A stretch of DNA of 64,000 nt from contig OY754972.1 in NCBI GenBank assembly GCA_963576475.1, forward strand, positions 34,138,556 through 34,202,555, read 5' to 3'. A program made the position numbers and the translations under genes. Within the stretch, counting starts at the first letter, position 1. The number at the start of each line of letters is the position of its first letter. Positions 1 through 10,553 of this stretch are shown here, piece by piece. Under the pieces are notes generated by a model, which saw only the letters and a list, made by a program, of their open reading frames with translations, had not been told where the DNA came from and did not search any database. Origin of the DNA: Molanna angustata (Eukaryota; Arthropoda; Insecta; Trichoptera; Molannidae).

Positions 1-69
1 CATACAAATCTCGCGTATCATCGCTTGATATGTTAAGAGAATAAATTCCCTTAAACAAATCGACAGTTG
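1..69 (-). mobile_element. Helitron family A, 5'-terminal fragment
   Basis: The sequence matches the right-hand (element 5') end of the full Helitron-A copies, including the motif AAACAAATCGACAGTTG, then stops just short of the terminal GGA. The window edge cuts the rest. Non-coding. Confidence 0.6.
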
Positions 70-117
70 TTGTTGGAAAATAAAAAAAAATTAAAATATT
101 TATTAATGTGTGTTTTT

Positions 118-170
118 AGTTTGATACGTACTCTTAAATTGTGTCTCATGTGTTACATGCAACTCGTGAA
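118..170 (+). mobile_element. Helitron family A, 3'-terminal fragment
   Basis: It carries the family 3' hairpin CATGTGTTACATG followed by CAACTCG, where complete copies read CAACTAG. It is joined directly to an internal GTTTGATAC segment, so most of the body is deleted. It is probably immobile. Confidence 0.55.
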
Positions 171-172
171 AT

Positions 173-803
173 AATGAATATACCTTCCAACTTACTTGAA
201 TGATAGATATTTATGTAGGTATAATATTATATCATGTCAAAACTCGCACAGAAACATATACCTACGTCCTACACAGGATGTTAAAATATGAACCGTGCCA
301 GATTCAAAATGTCTTATTTCGCGCAAAATCATGCAAAAAAATACTTTTATGATACAATCATAAATGTTATGTTTGTCTAACGGCGGCGTAACACAAGAGA
401 AGTACTAATCCTTTCTTTGACATACATACCGCTCGTTCAGAGCCGAGTGCCGTGTTTTTTTTTATTAATAATTGATTTTATTTTATTTCCTTGTATGGTA
501 AATTTAATTAATCATTTTTTTATTGTTTAATTAAAATAATGTGCATCTATTATTAAAAGTGGAAAAAATGTTATGCTTTTAGAAAATTGGCTTTTTCAAT
601 CTAACTTCATACAAAGATTTCTTAAATTTGTATGTACCTACTAGTGATCATCCAATGGTCAAACAATCATACGTAATTCATTAGATTTTTAAGTTTGAAA
701 GTCATTGAGGTTCTTTTTGTCAAAGAGTATACCTCTATATTGCTTATGTATGTATATATATAGGTACCCTCTTCTATTGGTACCCTATATAATATTAATT
801 AAA
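173..803. other. AT-rich spacer, no gene seen
   Basis: Only AT-rich sequence with short GTATGTATATATATAGGTA tracts is visible. I see no open frame of interest and no repeat family that recurs in the window. Confidence 0.5.
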
Positions 804-1828
804 CTAGTTGCATGTAACACATGAGATCCAACTGTCGATAGCGATAGTATGTATAGTTGAAGAATATGTACCAAACTATAAACCCATAGATACAAATTAT
901 TGAATATTTTCAGATATTTTGTTTTCTATACAACATATGTAGGTATGTATGTCAAGATAGGATAGTATGGAAGAAGATCCTTTTTCCTACCCAGAATATG
1001 CAAATTGCATGATGGTATGTATGTATGTTTGGAGATGAAGTAACAAACTATTAAGTCTTCTTACATATTGTGTATAGGCGACTGCCATACAAAATATATG
1101 AAGCGATGTCGTCACTAAATTCAATTTTTAAAAAAAATGTTAAAAAAAAAATTGAGATCTTCTACTACAATGTTAATATTTTTTATAGAAAATTAAATTA
1201 TCTAGTTGGGGTGTTTCGGCTTTTTTCGATAATTGTAAAAGTTTTGGAAATATAGGCAGTTAAACTCATAAATTTATCATAAAAAAAATATTTTTCTTAA
1301 TAAAAAATGTTTGAGAAACCCTGGAATTTTTTTGAAAAAACTAATTTGAGATTTTGTATTTGTCTATGTTTGTACCAATTTTCAGCGTTCTACCGTTTAT
1401 GGTTTCTGAGATATATGGAAAAATAAAATAAAAATTCAAAAGTTGATAACCCCTGACTGAAACAAAAATTCAAAATTCTGAGTATAAAAGTTTTGTAGGC
1501 CTGTAACTGTTTATATATTCTGAAATTTTAGGCTCTGTAAATTGAGCGGATCAAAAGTTATAAGGGGGGGACGGACACACAGACACACACACACACAGAC
1601 ACAGACACACACACACACAGACACACGAAATGTTCTACTCCGAATTCTGAGTAAATCCGTGTATGGAACATATATGCTGCGAAGCCTCTAAGTTGGTGTT
1701 TTTTGACTTCAAAGTTGGAAAATCCATGAAAAAAGTAGACCTCTCCATACAATTCTCGCGTATTCTGGCTTGATACATTGTCGATATGTTAAGAGAACAA
1801 AGTTCTCCTGAACAAATCGACAGTTGGA
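804..1828 (-). mobile_element. Complete non-autonomous Helitron, family A copy 1
   Basis: Read on the minus strand, the element starts with TCCAACTGTCGAT at its 5' end and ends with the hairpin CATGTGTTACATG followed by CAACTAG. A T follows the CTAG and an A precedes the TC, which is the A^T insertion site expected for Helitrons. A 13-base inverted copy of the 5' terminus (ATCGACAGTTGGA) lies just inside the 3' hairpin. The interior has a (CA)n/(CAGACA)n tract near 1570-1625 and no RepHel coding capacity. The short minus-strand frame over this tract (1558-1752) is an accident of the repeat. The copy at 28365-29414 is nearly identical. Confidence 0.8.
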
Positions 1829-2227
1829 TTACATTCTTTTACAAATACATCATTAGAGTACGTGTTGTTTGCCTTAAGTACTTACTGTTTATTAAATATT
1901 GTTTCACAGTAGATATTATGTATTTTTACTTAACATGGTTGAACCACTGCGTTTGACATTGGCAATATGAACGTAAAAAATTAATGGTTTGATGTGAAAT
2001 ATTTTTACCCTCCACTACCCCCGAAGGTGATATAGTGCGGAGTTATGAATTTGAAATTTTTAAGGGTATTCTTTTTATTGCAGATTATTAACTAGTATCA
2101 TGGTGAGATTGTATTCTGAAAGGATTACTTTACAAAAATACAAAATTTAGGTATTCATACTAATAAGAAAATCTAAACACTTAAAAATATATACATACAT
2201 ACCCATATATACATAGATACATAATAT
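1829..2227. other. Spacer, no gene seen
   Basis: AT-rich sequence without recognisable coding or repeat structure apart from scattered TACATACA tracts. Confidence 0.45.
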
Positions 2228-2395
2228 TCCAACTGTCGACACGTTCAAGAGAATTTATTTATCTTAATGAATCGTCAGTATTAAGAGAATTTTATGCCAG
2301 GTCTATATCTTTCATGTTTTTTTAAACTTTGAAGTCAAAAAACACCAACTTAGAAGCTTAGTGTGTCTGTGTGTGTCCCTTATATGTATATTTAA
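2228..2395 (+). mobile_element. Helitron family A, 5' fragment with internal deletions
   Basis: It begins TCCAACTGTCGACACG, runs through AAGTCAAAAAACACCAACTT and reaches the (TG)n segment with large gaps relative to complete copies. There is no 3' end. Confidence 0.55.
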
Positions 2396-2559
2396 TGCTT
2401 TGTTTGCATATTCATTCAATCGATAAAATAAATAGGTACATTATTATGTTTTTCTAATTGACTGTGATGAATATTTTTATTTGTATTGTGTATAATTGTA
2501 ATTGTAAATGGCCTTCGGCAGTATTATTCGTATTAAAATTAAATAGTTGTAACGTGCTC

Positions 2560-2697
2560 CATAGGAATGGTATTTTCAAAGTTGAAAAAACCATGAAAAA
2601 TAAAGATCTGGCATACATATCTCGCACATCTTCGATTGAAACTTTTATCGGTCTGTTAATAGAAATAAATTCTCTTGAACAAATCGAAATTTGGAAA
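2560..2697 (-). mobile_element. Helitron family A, diverged 5' fragment
   Basis: It matches the last ~140 bases of the family (the AAAGTTGAAAAAACC block through AACAAATCGAAATTTGGA) with many substitutions. The apparent 103-codon plus-strand frame at 2458-2769 runs through it and is not a gene candidate. Confidence 0.5.
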
Positions 2698-3172
2698 ACA
2701 TTAAATAAAATAATTAATTGTATTTACTTTATGCACAAGGTAAAGTACCTACACTTGCAACGCCTCTGAGTACGTTTGTTTACATCGGCCAAAATTATTG
2801 TCTCGAAGAATAATATTATTTTATTATTTTACACACCGCGGTCAAATATGACATTTGCGCTAGTAATGATAAGAGTTATTTTTGCATCACGTAAACGTAA
2901 TATGAGACAATTTGAATCTGAGATGTTGACTTCCTGTGTATACACGCACGTGTTCATAGTATAAAAAATATTTGTATTTTAAACCGATATGTAAATTTCA
3001 TTCTTAAAGAAGTACCTACCTAGAAATTACATTTTGGTAACTACACCTATTTATTATTATGAATTCATTTAACAATGAAACAAAATTATTTAAATTATAA
3101 ATTATTTTTATACCATTATTATAAAATGATGTCATAAAATTCGATCTTTGTATGTTATTTTAAACCATACTA

Positions 3173-4075
3173 CTAGTTGCATGTAACACATGAGATCCAA
3201 CTGTCGATAGCGATAGTACCTATGTATAGTTGAAGAATAAGTACCTACCATACTATAAACCCAAAAATCAAAATTATTGAATATTTTAAGATATTTTGTT
3301 TTCTATACAACACATGTAGGTATGTTTGTCAATATAGGATAGTGTGGAGGTCAGTCCTTTTTCCTACCCGGAATATGAAACCAGCATGATGGTATGTATG
3401 TATGTTTGGAGATTTAAGTATCAAACTATTAAGTCTTCTTACATATTGTGTATAGGCGACTGCCATACAAATTGTATGAAGCGATGTCGTAAATTTTTAT
3501 AAAAATTGTTAAAAAAAAATGGAGATGTAATACTACAATGCTAATATTTTTTATAGAAAATTAAAATTTCTAGTTGAGGTGTTTCGGCTTTTTGCGATAT
3601 TTTTAAAAATTATGGAAATATAGGCAGTTTGAGATTTTGTATTTGTCTATATTCATACCAATTTTCAGCGTTCTAGCTTTTATGCTTTCTGAGATATATG
3701 GAAAAATAAAGTGAAAATTCAAAAGTTGATAACTCCTGACTGAAACAAAAATTCAAAATTCTGAGTATAACAGTTTTGTAGGCCTATTACTGTTTATATA
3801 CTCTGAAATTTTCGGCTCTGTGAATTGAGCGGATCAAAAGTTAATACGGGGGACGGACACACACACACAGACTCACGAAATGTTCTACTCCGAATTCTGA
3901 GTAAATCCGTCTATGGAACATATATGCTGCGAAGCCTCTATGTTGGTGTTTTTTGACTTCAAAGTTGGAAACACCGTGAAAAATATAGACCCTGCATACA
4001 ATCTCGCGTATCTTGAATTTAAACTGCCTCTTCCTTCAAGAGAATTTCATTCCCTTAAATGAATCGACAGTTGGA
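3173..4075 (-). mobile_element. Complete non-autonomous Helitron, family A copy 2
   Basis: It has the same ends as copy 1 (TCCAACTGTCGAT at the 5' end, CATGTGTTACATG then CAACTAG at the 3' end) and is flanked by A and T. It is about 120 bp shorter than copy 1 because an internal block around the AAACTCATAAATTTATC motif is missing. It has a short (CA)n tract near 3855-3870. Confidence 0.8.
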
Positions 4076-4138
4076 TAAGTCATTTACTGTCGTTCCAATG
4101 CAATTTCTATGAGTAATATGTCAACATATTGAAAAAAA

Positions 4139-4332
4139 TGCAAGACCGCAAGAGTCTTGCATTTAAGTCTTGCAAGACTCTTGGTCTTGCAAGCATGGTC
4201 TTGTTCTTGGTCTTGGTCTTGCGTACCTGGTCTTGGTCTTGTTCTTGCAGTGAAGTATGTGGTCTTGGTCTTGGTCTTGGTCTTGCAAAAAATGCAAGAC
4301 CAAGACCAAGACTGCAAGACTTGCAAGACTTT
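4139..4332. repeat. GTCTTG/CAAGAC hexamer palindrome
   Basis: The stretch is built almost only of CTTGGT and TCTTGCA hexamers, with reverse-complement blocks (TGCAAGACCAAGACC) at both ends, so either strand can fold into a long hairpin. Several overlapping open frames on both strands come only from the hexamer periodicity. A shorter related tract lies at 20008-20066. It may be the end or core of an unclassified transposable element. Confidence 0.6.
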
Positions 4333-4337
4333 TGCTC

Positions 4338-5290
4338 ATCACTACTCACACATCTCCAAGGCAAATTTGGGTATACTATACAGTTTTGTGTCTCTTGTCT
4401 TTTCTATGGCAGTTTACCTCGGCATTGTTTGCTATGCGACTGGCTGTTGGTCTCACGCTTGTGAGCTTCAACACATACGAAGAATTTTCCTCTCAGGCCA
4501 AAGATTCGCTCTTATTGCTTTATCCAAAGCATATTATGGAACGAGTCCTACCGAAGCATTGCCAATATTGACGGGCATGACACCGCTAGATCTGGAAGTG
4601 CAGCGTAGAGGTGCTATTTTCAATCTTATGCGGGGCCGTTCTTCTGTGATTGGAAATGTTCTTCTTTTCCCTTCAGAGGGCCGAGTGTCACATAGTGTTC
4701 TTTAAAGAAGTGTTTTCGAAAATTTACAGAATATCTGGCAGTTCCGTTGGGTGGCTTGCTCAGTGAATAGAATATCGTTTCTATTTTTTCCTGACGTGAG
4801 GAATTGATTTTATTCTTCTTGTGTTGTCCCCGACTTTTGGACTTCTCAATTTTTCACAGGACACGGAAATTTTAAGAGTTATCTTCACCGTTTTGAAATT
4901 GACTCCTCTGCCCAGACCAAACTTCGGAACATATCCTGTGGGATTGTTGCCACCCAATGGTGTCCTCTTATAGATCGGAGCTCCTCGTTGCTGTCCGTGG
5001 GCCTCTTCAAGGTCCCGTTGGTCACGCGGATTTTGTGATCTCGAAGAACAATTTTAAAACCTTTAAGAAGTTTTGTCATAGTTATGGCGCCTTACTATTG
5101 TTAGATTCCCAGTAGGTTAATATTTTAAAGAGATCTTGGTCATACTGATACCGGGGGGGTAAAAGTCCGGGTAGAAGTCGCCTTCCAGATTTGACTCTCT
5201 CGCCAGCGGAGAGTACAAGATCCTGACGCTTCCACCTTCTCACCGTGCCGTATCGTAATGACAAGGGCTCACTCCAGTAATAAAAGATTT
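4338..5290 (+). pseudogene. R1-like LINE, C-terminal RT relic and 3' UTR
   Basis: One frame (to 4705) reads YATGCWSHACELQHIRRIFL and continues into TEALPILTGMTPLDLEVQRR, the conserved block after the reverse transcriptase in R1-clade LINEs. After a break, the frame near 4900-5095 reads CPDQTSEHILWDC, then a GPVGHADFV segment typical of the C-terminal CCHC region. Multiple stops and shifts separate the pieces. The end near 5270-5290 has AATAAAAG followed by a short homopolymer. A related C-terminus occurs on the minus strand at 57641-57937. Dead copy. Confidence 0.65.
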
Positions 5291-5559
5291 TTTTTTAAGT
5301 TAATTCTCTTGTCGGTTTAATTATATTCTTCAAAACGAAAAAATCAATTTAAATATTATAGACATACAAAAAAATAATACGAAATATAATAAATTTGCAA
5401 ATGCGATCCCAATCGCAGAATACATAAAAAACAATAAATTATAATGGTGCGTAGACATGGCCATGACACTACAATAGGAATACACATGGTTACATAAAAA
5501 TAATAATAAATAGGTCAGAAATAAAATAATCGTCGATTTTCACTTTTCTGTTCGTCTTT

Positions 5560-6560
5560 CACTTTGAAACTAAAGTTCACTGTACCTTGTTTGCAGGGGT
5601 CGAAGTTAAGTTCGCGGTGCGACTGTTATTGTCTAGGCGCCCGCAACGTTTCGCGGTTCGCGATAACGCTGGGCGCTCGTTCTGCACAATCCTGGAAGAT
5701 CGCGTTGGCTCGTTCCGTGTTCTTCGGTGCGTGTTGTCCACTTGTTATCGTTCGGCGCTGAATATATTTTTGAATTTATTTCTAATTCATTCTTAATTAA
5801 ATTAATATCCATGTCGATTAGGCTCGTAAGCCCTAAATACGCCCCCACACTGCCATTTGGTCAGATGGATGGGTGGCTATATCCAGTCTTTTCTTATTCC
5901 CACACTGCCTCCTGGGTCAGATGAATGGTGAATAGAATTTTTCGATATCGACGACGTCAACTTGGTCTTGCCAAGGCCCGTAGGCGAGACTGGTTACTGA
6001 TTTAACTTGAACTCTTGTACTATAAAATTTTAAACTTGACTAAAGCTACCGAACGATTAATACGCAGATTCGACTCACTGGTTATTTTTAAAATAATAAC
6101 GTTCCTTTATTTTCCTTTAAATTAACTTTGTTTTTTTTAACTTAAAACTTTGAGGACGGCGGCCAGGGCGTAAGCCCTGACCGCCTCACACGGCCCTCAG
6201 GCCCACTACTTTTTGTTTCTCACTGTGACTGTTCGTCTGATTGACACTGTTCAACTATCTTTGCTATTGACTCTGCTACTAACTCTTACTGATTCTTACT
6301 GACTGTTACTCGTCGTCCAGGTAGTAGGATTCTACCTTATATAATAAAGGTACCCCTGTCTCGAAGAGAGGGGGTGTACAGGGGTATAAAATGTTCAAAA
6401 TGTTTGCACGCAAATCATTTTTGCATATTTTACTAAAATTAACAGTAAAAAAAATATTTTAAAATTAACAATAGCATATTTTGCATTCTGCGTGGGATCG
6501 AGACTAACATAAATACAACAAATTACTCTAATTAAATTAATTAACCCTGGCCACGTAACA
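5560..6560 (-). mobile_element. Possible LTR and leader of a Gypsy-type retrotransposon
   Basis: Read on the minus strand, the block starts TGTTACGTGGCC at 6560. It has a TATATAA box near 6340, an AATAAA signal near 6095-6115 and a CG-richer leader. It then meets a 60-codon frame beginning MDINLIKNELEINSKIYSAP. This order fits a 5' LTR plus leader, but I cannot fix the LTR 3' boundary, a primer binding site or a second LTR. A solo LTR with unrelated flank is equally possible. Confidence 0.35.
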
Positions 6561-7250
6561 TTTTAGCTGGTACAATCGGTGACAGTGTTTTCAGTGTTTA
6601 AACCGTTTATTTTGAAGTGAAATTATATTGAGAAGTATCACACGCGCAATTCCGTCAAAATTCACTCGCGAGGGCTGTATGAAAGCACTATTGCGCGATG
6701 TGTGACATTTATCGGAAGTGACGCGCGAGATACAACCAACATGGAAAAAAATAATGTTTTTCGTGACTGTCTTGAAGTAATTTTACAATGACGAGCGTCA
6801 GACACTGATTTATCAAAACTCATACTCGCGAGAGCGTATTAAAGCCCCTAACGCGCGATATATGACGTTTATCAAAAGTCACGTGTCCGGCGCGTACATT
6901 GCAAACATTTTCATTGAAAGGTAAAATTGCCTAACGCGAATATATCCTTTCGCGATTTACACGTTTGTTTCTTTCGGCAACCAGATCCACCCCGGGAATT
7001 ATGAGCAATACGGCATCAGTGAATTCGTCGGTGGCTAGACCCGGATTGCGCAAAATCAACCTCCGTGTATCTCGCTAGAGGACAATACGACGTTAGAGCA
7101 ACAATTGAGAAAAGAGACATAAAATTAACGGAAATGTAAAACTGAAACTATTTATTTTGAATATTTGAAACCGGATTAAAAACATCTGAAAGCACCGTCG
7201 GCGGGGATTTACATAACGATCGATGAAGGTTAAAAGGGTTCGATTTTTTT
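6561..7250. repeat. Diverged ~150-bp direct duplication rich in GCGCGA motifs
   Basis: The segments near 6648-6740 and 6803-6900 align with each other: both carry CTCGCGAG, an AAAGC block, GCGCGAT and then TGACRTTTATC. This is unusual in such AT-rich DNA. I recognise no protein. A short frame starting MSNTASVNSSVARPGLRKIN near 7000 stops after about 25 codons. Confidence 0.4.
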
Positions 7251-7660
7251 CAGGTAGCCTGAATCTATATTTGAATAATAAGCATTGAAATATTTAAGTG
7301 CGGAAAAATCCAAATCTCTGAGACAATTACTTGCTGACCATGTTTTATTGCAGAACCCAAATAAATGGTCTTTGCGCGGTATTGAAAAAAGGTTATTTTA
7401 TATGATGGTGATGTATTGTGTTTTCGAACTGGGTACAGATTAAAAGAATACAATTATGAACATTAAAACCGAAAATACCTGAACCAACAACAGAATTAAT
7501 ATATTTTAAAATATTTACGAAGGCCAAGGTTAATAACAATAAAAAATGTTTAAAAATTATAGTCGGGGCTATTGTTAGGGAAGACAATTGATGTCACCAG
7601 GGTACCACCAAATATTATACCTGCATCAATACCCCTGATGTTTCTTATTTAAAAAGATCT

Positions 7661-8288
7661 GGGGGGCAAGTCTGGTTTAACCGGCGAAATCAAAACCCTC
7701 GCGATTACCCATATTAGGGATATAATTATTAAGAGGCCATATAAACCTAAACACCTCAATTTCAAATCAAATCCCTCAAATAAGTCTTTTCAACATTTCT
7801 TTAGTGAATGTTCGTGACACAATTTTAAAATTCAGCCTTAAGTCCCATAAATAAATGAATAAATATATCCTTTTTTACAGCATTTTTGTAAAATTACTCC
7901 ATAACCACGTGTCGTAGATAAATAAATCTATTATACTCTTAAAGAGTGCATAAAATCAAAGTGAATGACCGATAAAGTTTTTTCATTTCAACAAAGGTTT
8001 GTTCTTAAAATACAAAAAATCAACAAATTTGGGGTTTCCGATATTTTAAATCACGTATAAACCTTTTTTAACGCACGCGATATTTACCCTTACTAACGCG
8101 TAACTTCATAGTGCATCGGGCGGTTTTAATATATCATGTTTTCAGTCACTAAGTTTAGCGTTATATATCCTCTTAAATGGAGTTCTATAGTATCTTTAGA
8201 TGTCATAGAACTCCATATGATAATTATATCCATGATATGGGTTATCACTGGGGTTTCGATTTCGCCGGTCAGACCAGACTTGCCCCCC
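7661..8288. mobile_element. Fold-back MITE family B, copy split by a 440-bp insert
   Basis: The left arm (GGGGGGCAAGTCTGG through GGATATAATTATT) and right arm (GGAGTTCTATAG through CAGACTTGCCCCCC) are the two halves of family B, whose intact copies are about 185 bp. The halves are separated by the TTAA-flanked insertion at 7733-8172. Rejoined, the copy would match intact members closely. Confidence 0.75.
7733..8172. mobile_element. TTAA-flanked DNA element nested in a family B MITE
   Basis: The insert is flanked by TTAA at 7729-7732 and 8173-8176. Its ends are imperfect inverted repeats (GAGGCCATATAAACCTAAAC against GAGGATATATAACGCTAAAC, 16 of 20). One substitution in the host MITE would create the TTAA target. 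TTAA duplication is typical of piggyBac and Kolobok elements. The terminal GAGG is not the usual piggyBac end, so the superfamily stays open. No transposase frame is visible. Confidence 0.55.
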
Positions 8289-8299
8289 TGATTTGCGAA

Positions 8300-8624
<325 letters not shown>

Positions 8625-8797
8625 GACCCCGTTCCCACTTATCGTATATTAGGCACGACAACATGTCGTGTGATCTAGTGGCAATACATTTTAAAAGGAA
8701 CTGTTCACACTTGTCGTTATTGTATACATAAGTGTGAATAGTTCCATATTGCCCCTAGATTAAGTATGCCTAACACACGACAAGTGGGAACGGGGTC
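8625..8797. mobile_element. Small Harbinger-type MITE
   Basis: The ends are inverted repeats starting GACCCCGTTCCCACTT, with about 28 of 31 positions matching. TTA lies on both sides (8622-8624 and 8798-8800), the TWA target duplication of PIF/Harbinger elements. The centre is itself palindromic (GGAACTGTTCACACTT against AAGTGTGAATAGTTCC). Non-coding, 173 bp. Confidence 0.6.
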
Positions 8798-8804
8798 TTA
8801 GTCA

Positions 8805-8990
8805 TCATTTGTAAAATAAATGTGCTCTCTAATTTAATTACGCAAATATTTTATGCTAATAGGTGCATTGATTATTCCGTAGACGGCATTTTTAAACGAA
8901 AATCGTTTTTATTTTTTATTAATGTTTTCATTGCGACTGTTTTTGGAGTCGGTGTTTTAAAATAATTTTATTTCAAGTCGGTTAAAAAAC
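8805..8990 (+). repeat. Dispersed repeat family O, copy 1
   Basis: The block contains GTAAAATAAATGTGCTCT, TTTTGGAGTCGGTGTTTT and, at its end, TTCAAGTCGGTTAAAAAAC. It recurs in diverged form at 12490-12665 and 20150-20330. The TCGGTTAAAAA ending is familiar from insect intergenic repeats. I cannot place it in a named family. Confidence 0.45.
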
Positions 8991-9286
8991 TTTTTGATAA
9001 AAATCTATGAGTAGATGAGTTCTATAACAAAAATCGATATATGAACGAGTGTATGTGAGTATAATAAATTACACGTGTTGCTTCACAATTTATTGGATCA
9101 AACGACTCTATAAAACCTGTCGATGAAAATAAATAGCTTATAAAACCCGATGTTAAACTTTTACAATCCATTTGAAATGTCCGTCATTTGGCATATTGAC
9201 ATTGTCTTTAATAGTAAAGACACACAACATTAAAAAACATTATAATTAAATTGCTAATACCTTATCTTGTTTCTACATTTTTTTAC

Positions 9287-9471
9287 TTTTTTTTTTTTTT
9301 TTTTAAAATGAATATGTCCTTGTTAAACAAGTACATATACATCTTCCTACGTTCCCTAAAATAAGCAAATAAATGCTTGTGCTATAGGTGAACGAAATCG
9401 GTCGAGGCAGGATTCGAACTCGCGACCACTGGATTACTAGCCCAGCGCGCTAACCGCTCTGCCACCGACCC
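9287..9471 (-). mobile_element. tRNA-headed SINE with poly(A) tail
   Basis: On the minus strand, positions 9471-9399 read as a tRNA-like head: GGGTCGGTGGCAGAGCGG (A box region), an anticodon arm CTGGG-CTAGTAA-TCCAG with anticodon AGT (Thr-like), and GAGTTCGAATCC (B box). The D and acceptor stems pair poorly, so it is not a working tRNA gene. About 90 bases of unrelated body follow, then an A-rich tail (T-run at 9287-9304 on the plus strand). Degraded relatives of the head lie near 47430-47490. Confidence 0.7.
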
Positions 9472-9479
9472 ATCTAAAC

Positions 9480-10015
9480 TTTATTAGTATATTATTGATT
9501 TTGGATTGTAGCAACTTTAAAGATGTTTCAAAATAATTTATCTTAAAATTTATTATGCTATTAATATGTTAATGATGTTTATCTCACAGTATGCCCTTGT
9601 AAAATTAAACTACGATTTTATTACTAGTGATCGTTTGGAGGTCAAAATTCGACCATAATACTATGTGACACTGCTGACATGGTCTACCTACTAAAAATCT
9701 TTAAAAGTCAAATGGACTGCCCAGATGTACTTAACAAAATAAATCGTAAGGTGCCTAACTCAATTGCGACGCCAAAATCCATTCTCGTTAAAACAAGTAT
9801 CCACTAATTATCGACAAAATTCATTTTTTTGGCGTGTTTGTAACAGTATAAATAATTCAATACTTAACTCACCAGAATTTGACGTATTCCAGTGTAGTAT
9901 TACAGGGGCGAGAAATGTTCTGAGTGCTAAGTTCTTTAATGATATGTGATTCGTTTGTGAATATGAACTTTTTTTAATGTAATTAAATATTTTTAAGTAA
10001 TATTATGTTGACCTT
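9480..10015. other. Spacer, no gene seen
   Basis: AT-rich sequence. A 61-codon frame at 9764-9949 has no recognisable domain and is probably chance. Confidence 0.45.
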
Positions 10016-10103
10016 GCCAACGACCATATCACGTTGAAAGCACCGGTTCTCGTCCGATCACCGAAGTTAAGAAACATTGGGCGCGGTCAGTACTTGGATG
10101 GGA
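10016..10103 (+). pseudogene. Truncated 5S ribosomal RNA sequence
   Basis: From GCCAACGACCATATCACG through TCTCGTCCGATCACCGAAG to TACTTGGATGGG, the sequence follows arthropod 5S rRNA for about 88 bases, including the internal Pol III control region. The last ~30 bases (the GGGAACACC...GTTGGC part that closes the terminal stem) are absent, replaced by ATATTTACCTCGGC. It is a 5S pseudogene or the head of a 5S-derived SINE. I see no poly(A) tail or repeat copy to decide. Confidence 0.8.
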
Positions 10104-10553
10104 TATTTACCTCGGCTGCAGGATGAAACTTTACCTATTACAGAAACACTATATATTGTGATGTTGTATTTTTATCCTGCAACTGATGGTATGGCACATC
10201 AGCGGAGACTTATAATTGGCTGTTTAATTACACTGGTCGACAAGATTTTTGTAACACAAAGCAGATCTTTATTTTTAAAATGTAAATACCCTTTTAAAAA
10301 TAGGAAAAATATTCCTGAAGCCCTAACACGTACCGTACCACTTTTCAATAGCTCAATGAGACCATTTTACATTAGCAGGTAGTCAATTTTAAGAGGGGAC
10401 GGTTAATATGCATGCATTTTATAACAGGAAAAGTACCTAAACTTTGTTGTTTATAACTTTAGACCTAAAATTAAGATTAAAAAACAGTCTTCTGTTGAGT
10501 TTCGAAGTGAGTGATTCTCTGTGTGTAGATAAGAAAGTGTTTTAAGTTCGAAA

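Noticed and set aside
1558..1752. Minus frame MYGEVYFFHGFSNFEVKKHQ, also at 29111-29338 and 30599-30895
   Set aside because: It recurs only because it lies in the Helitron-A body and continues into the (CA)n tract; not a gene.
5560..7250. A complete LTR retrotransposon with gag
   Set aside because: Only one LTR-like block is visible, no reverse transcriptase or protease follows on either strand, and the short frames have no gag motif I can recognise.
9399..9471. A functional tRNA-Thr(AGT) gene
   Set aside because: Acceptor and D stems pair poorly, and a SINE body with poly(A) follows.
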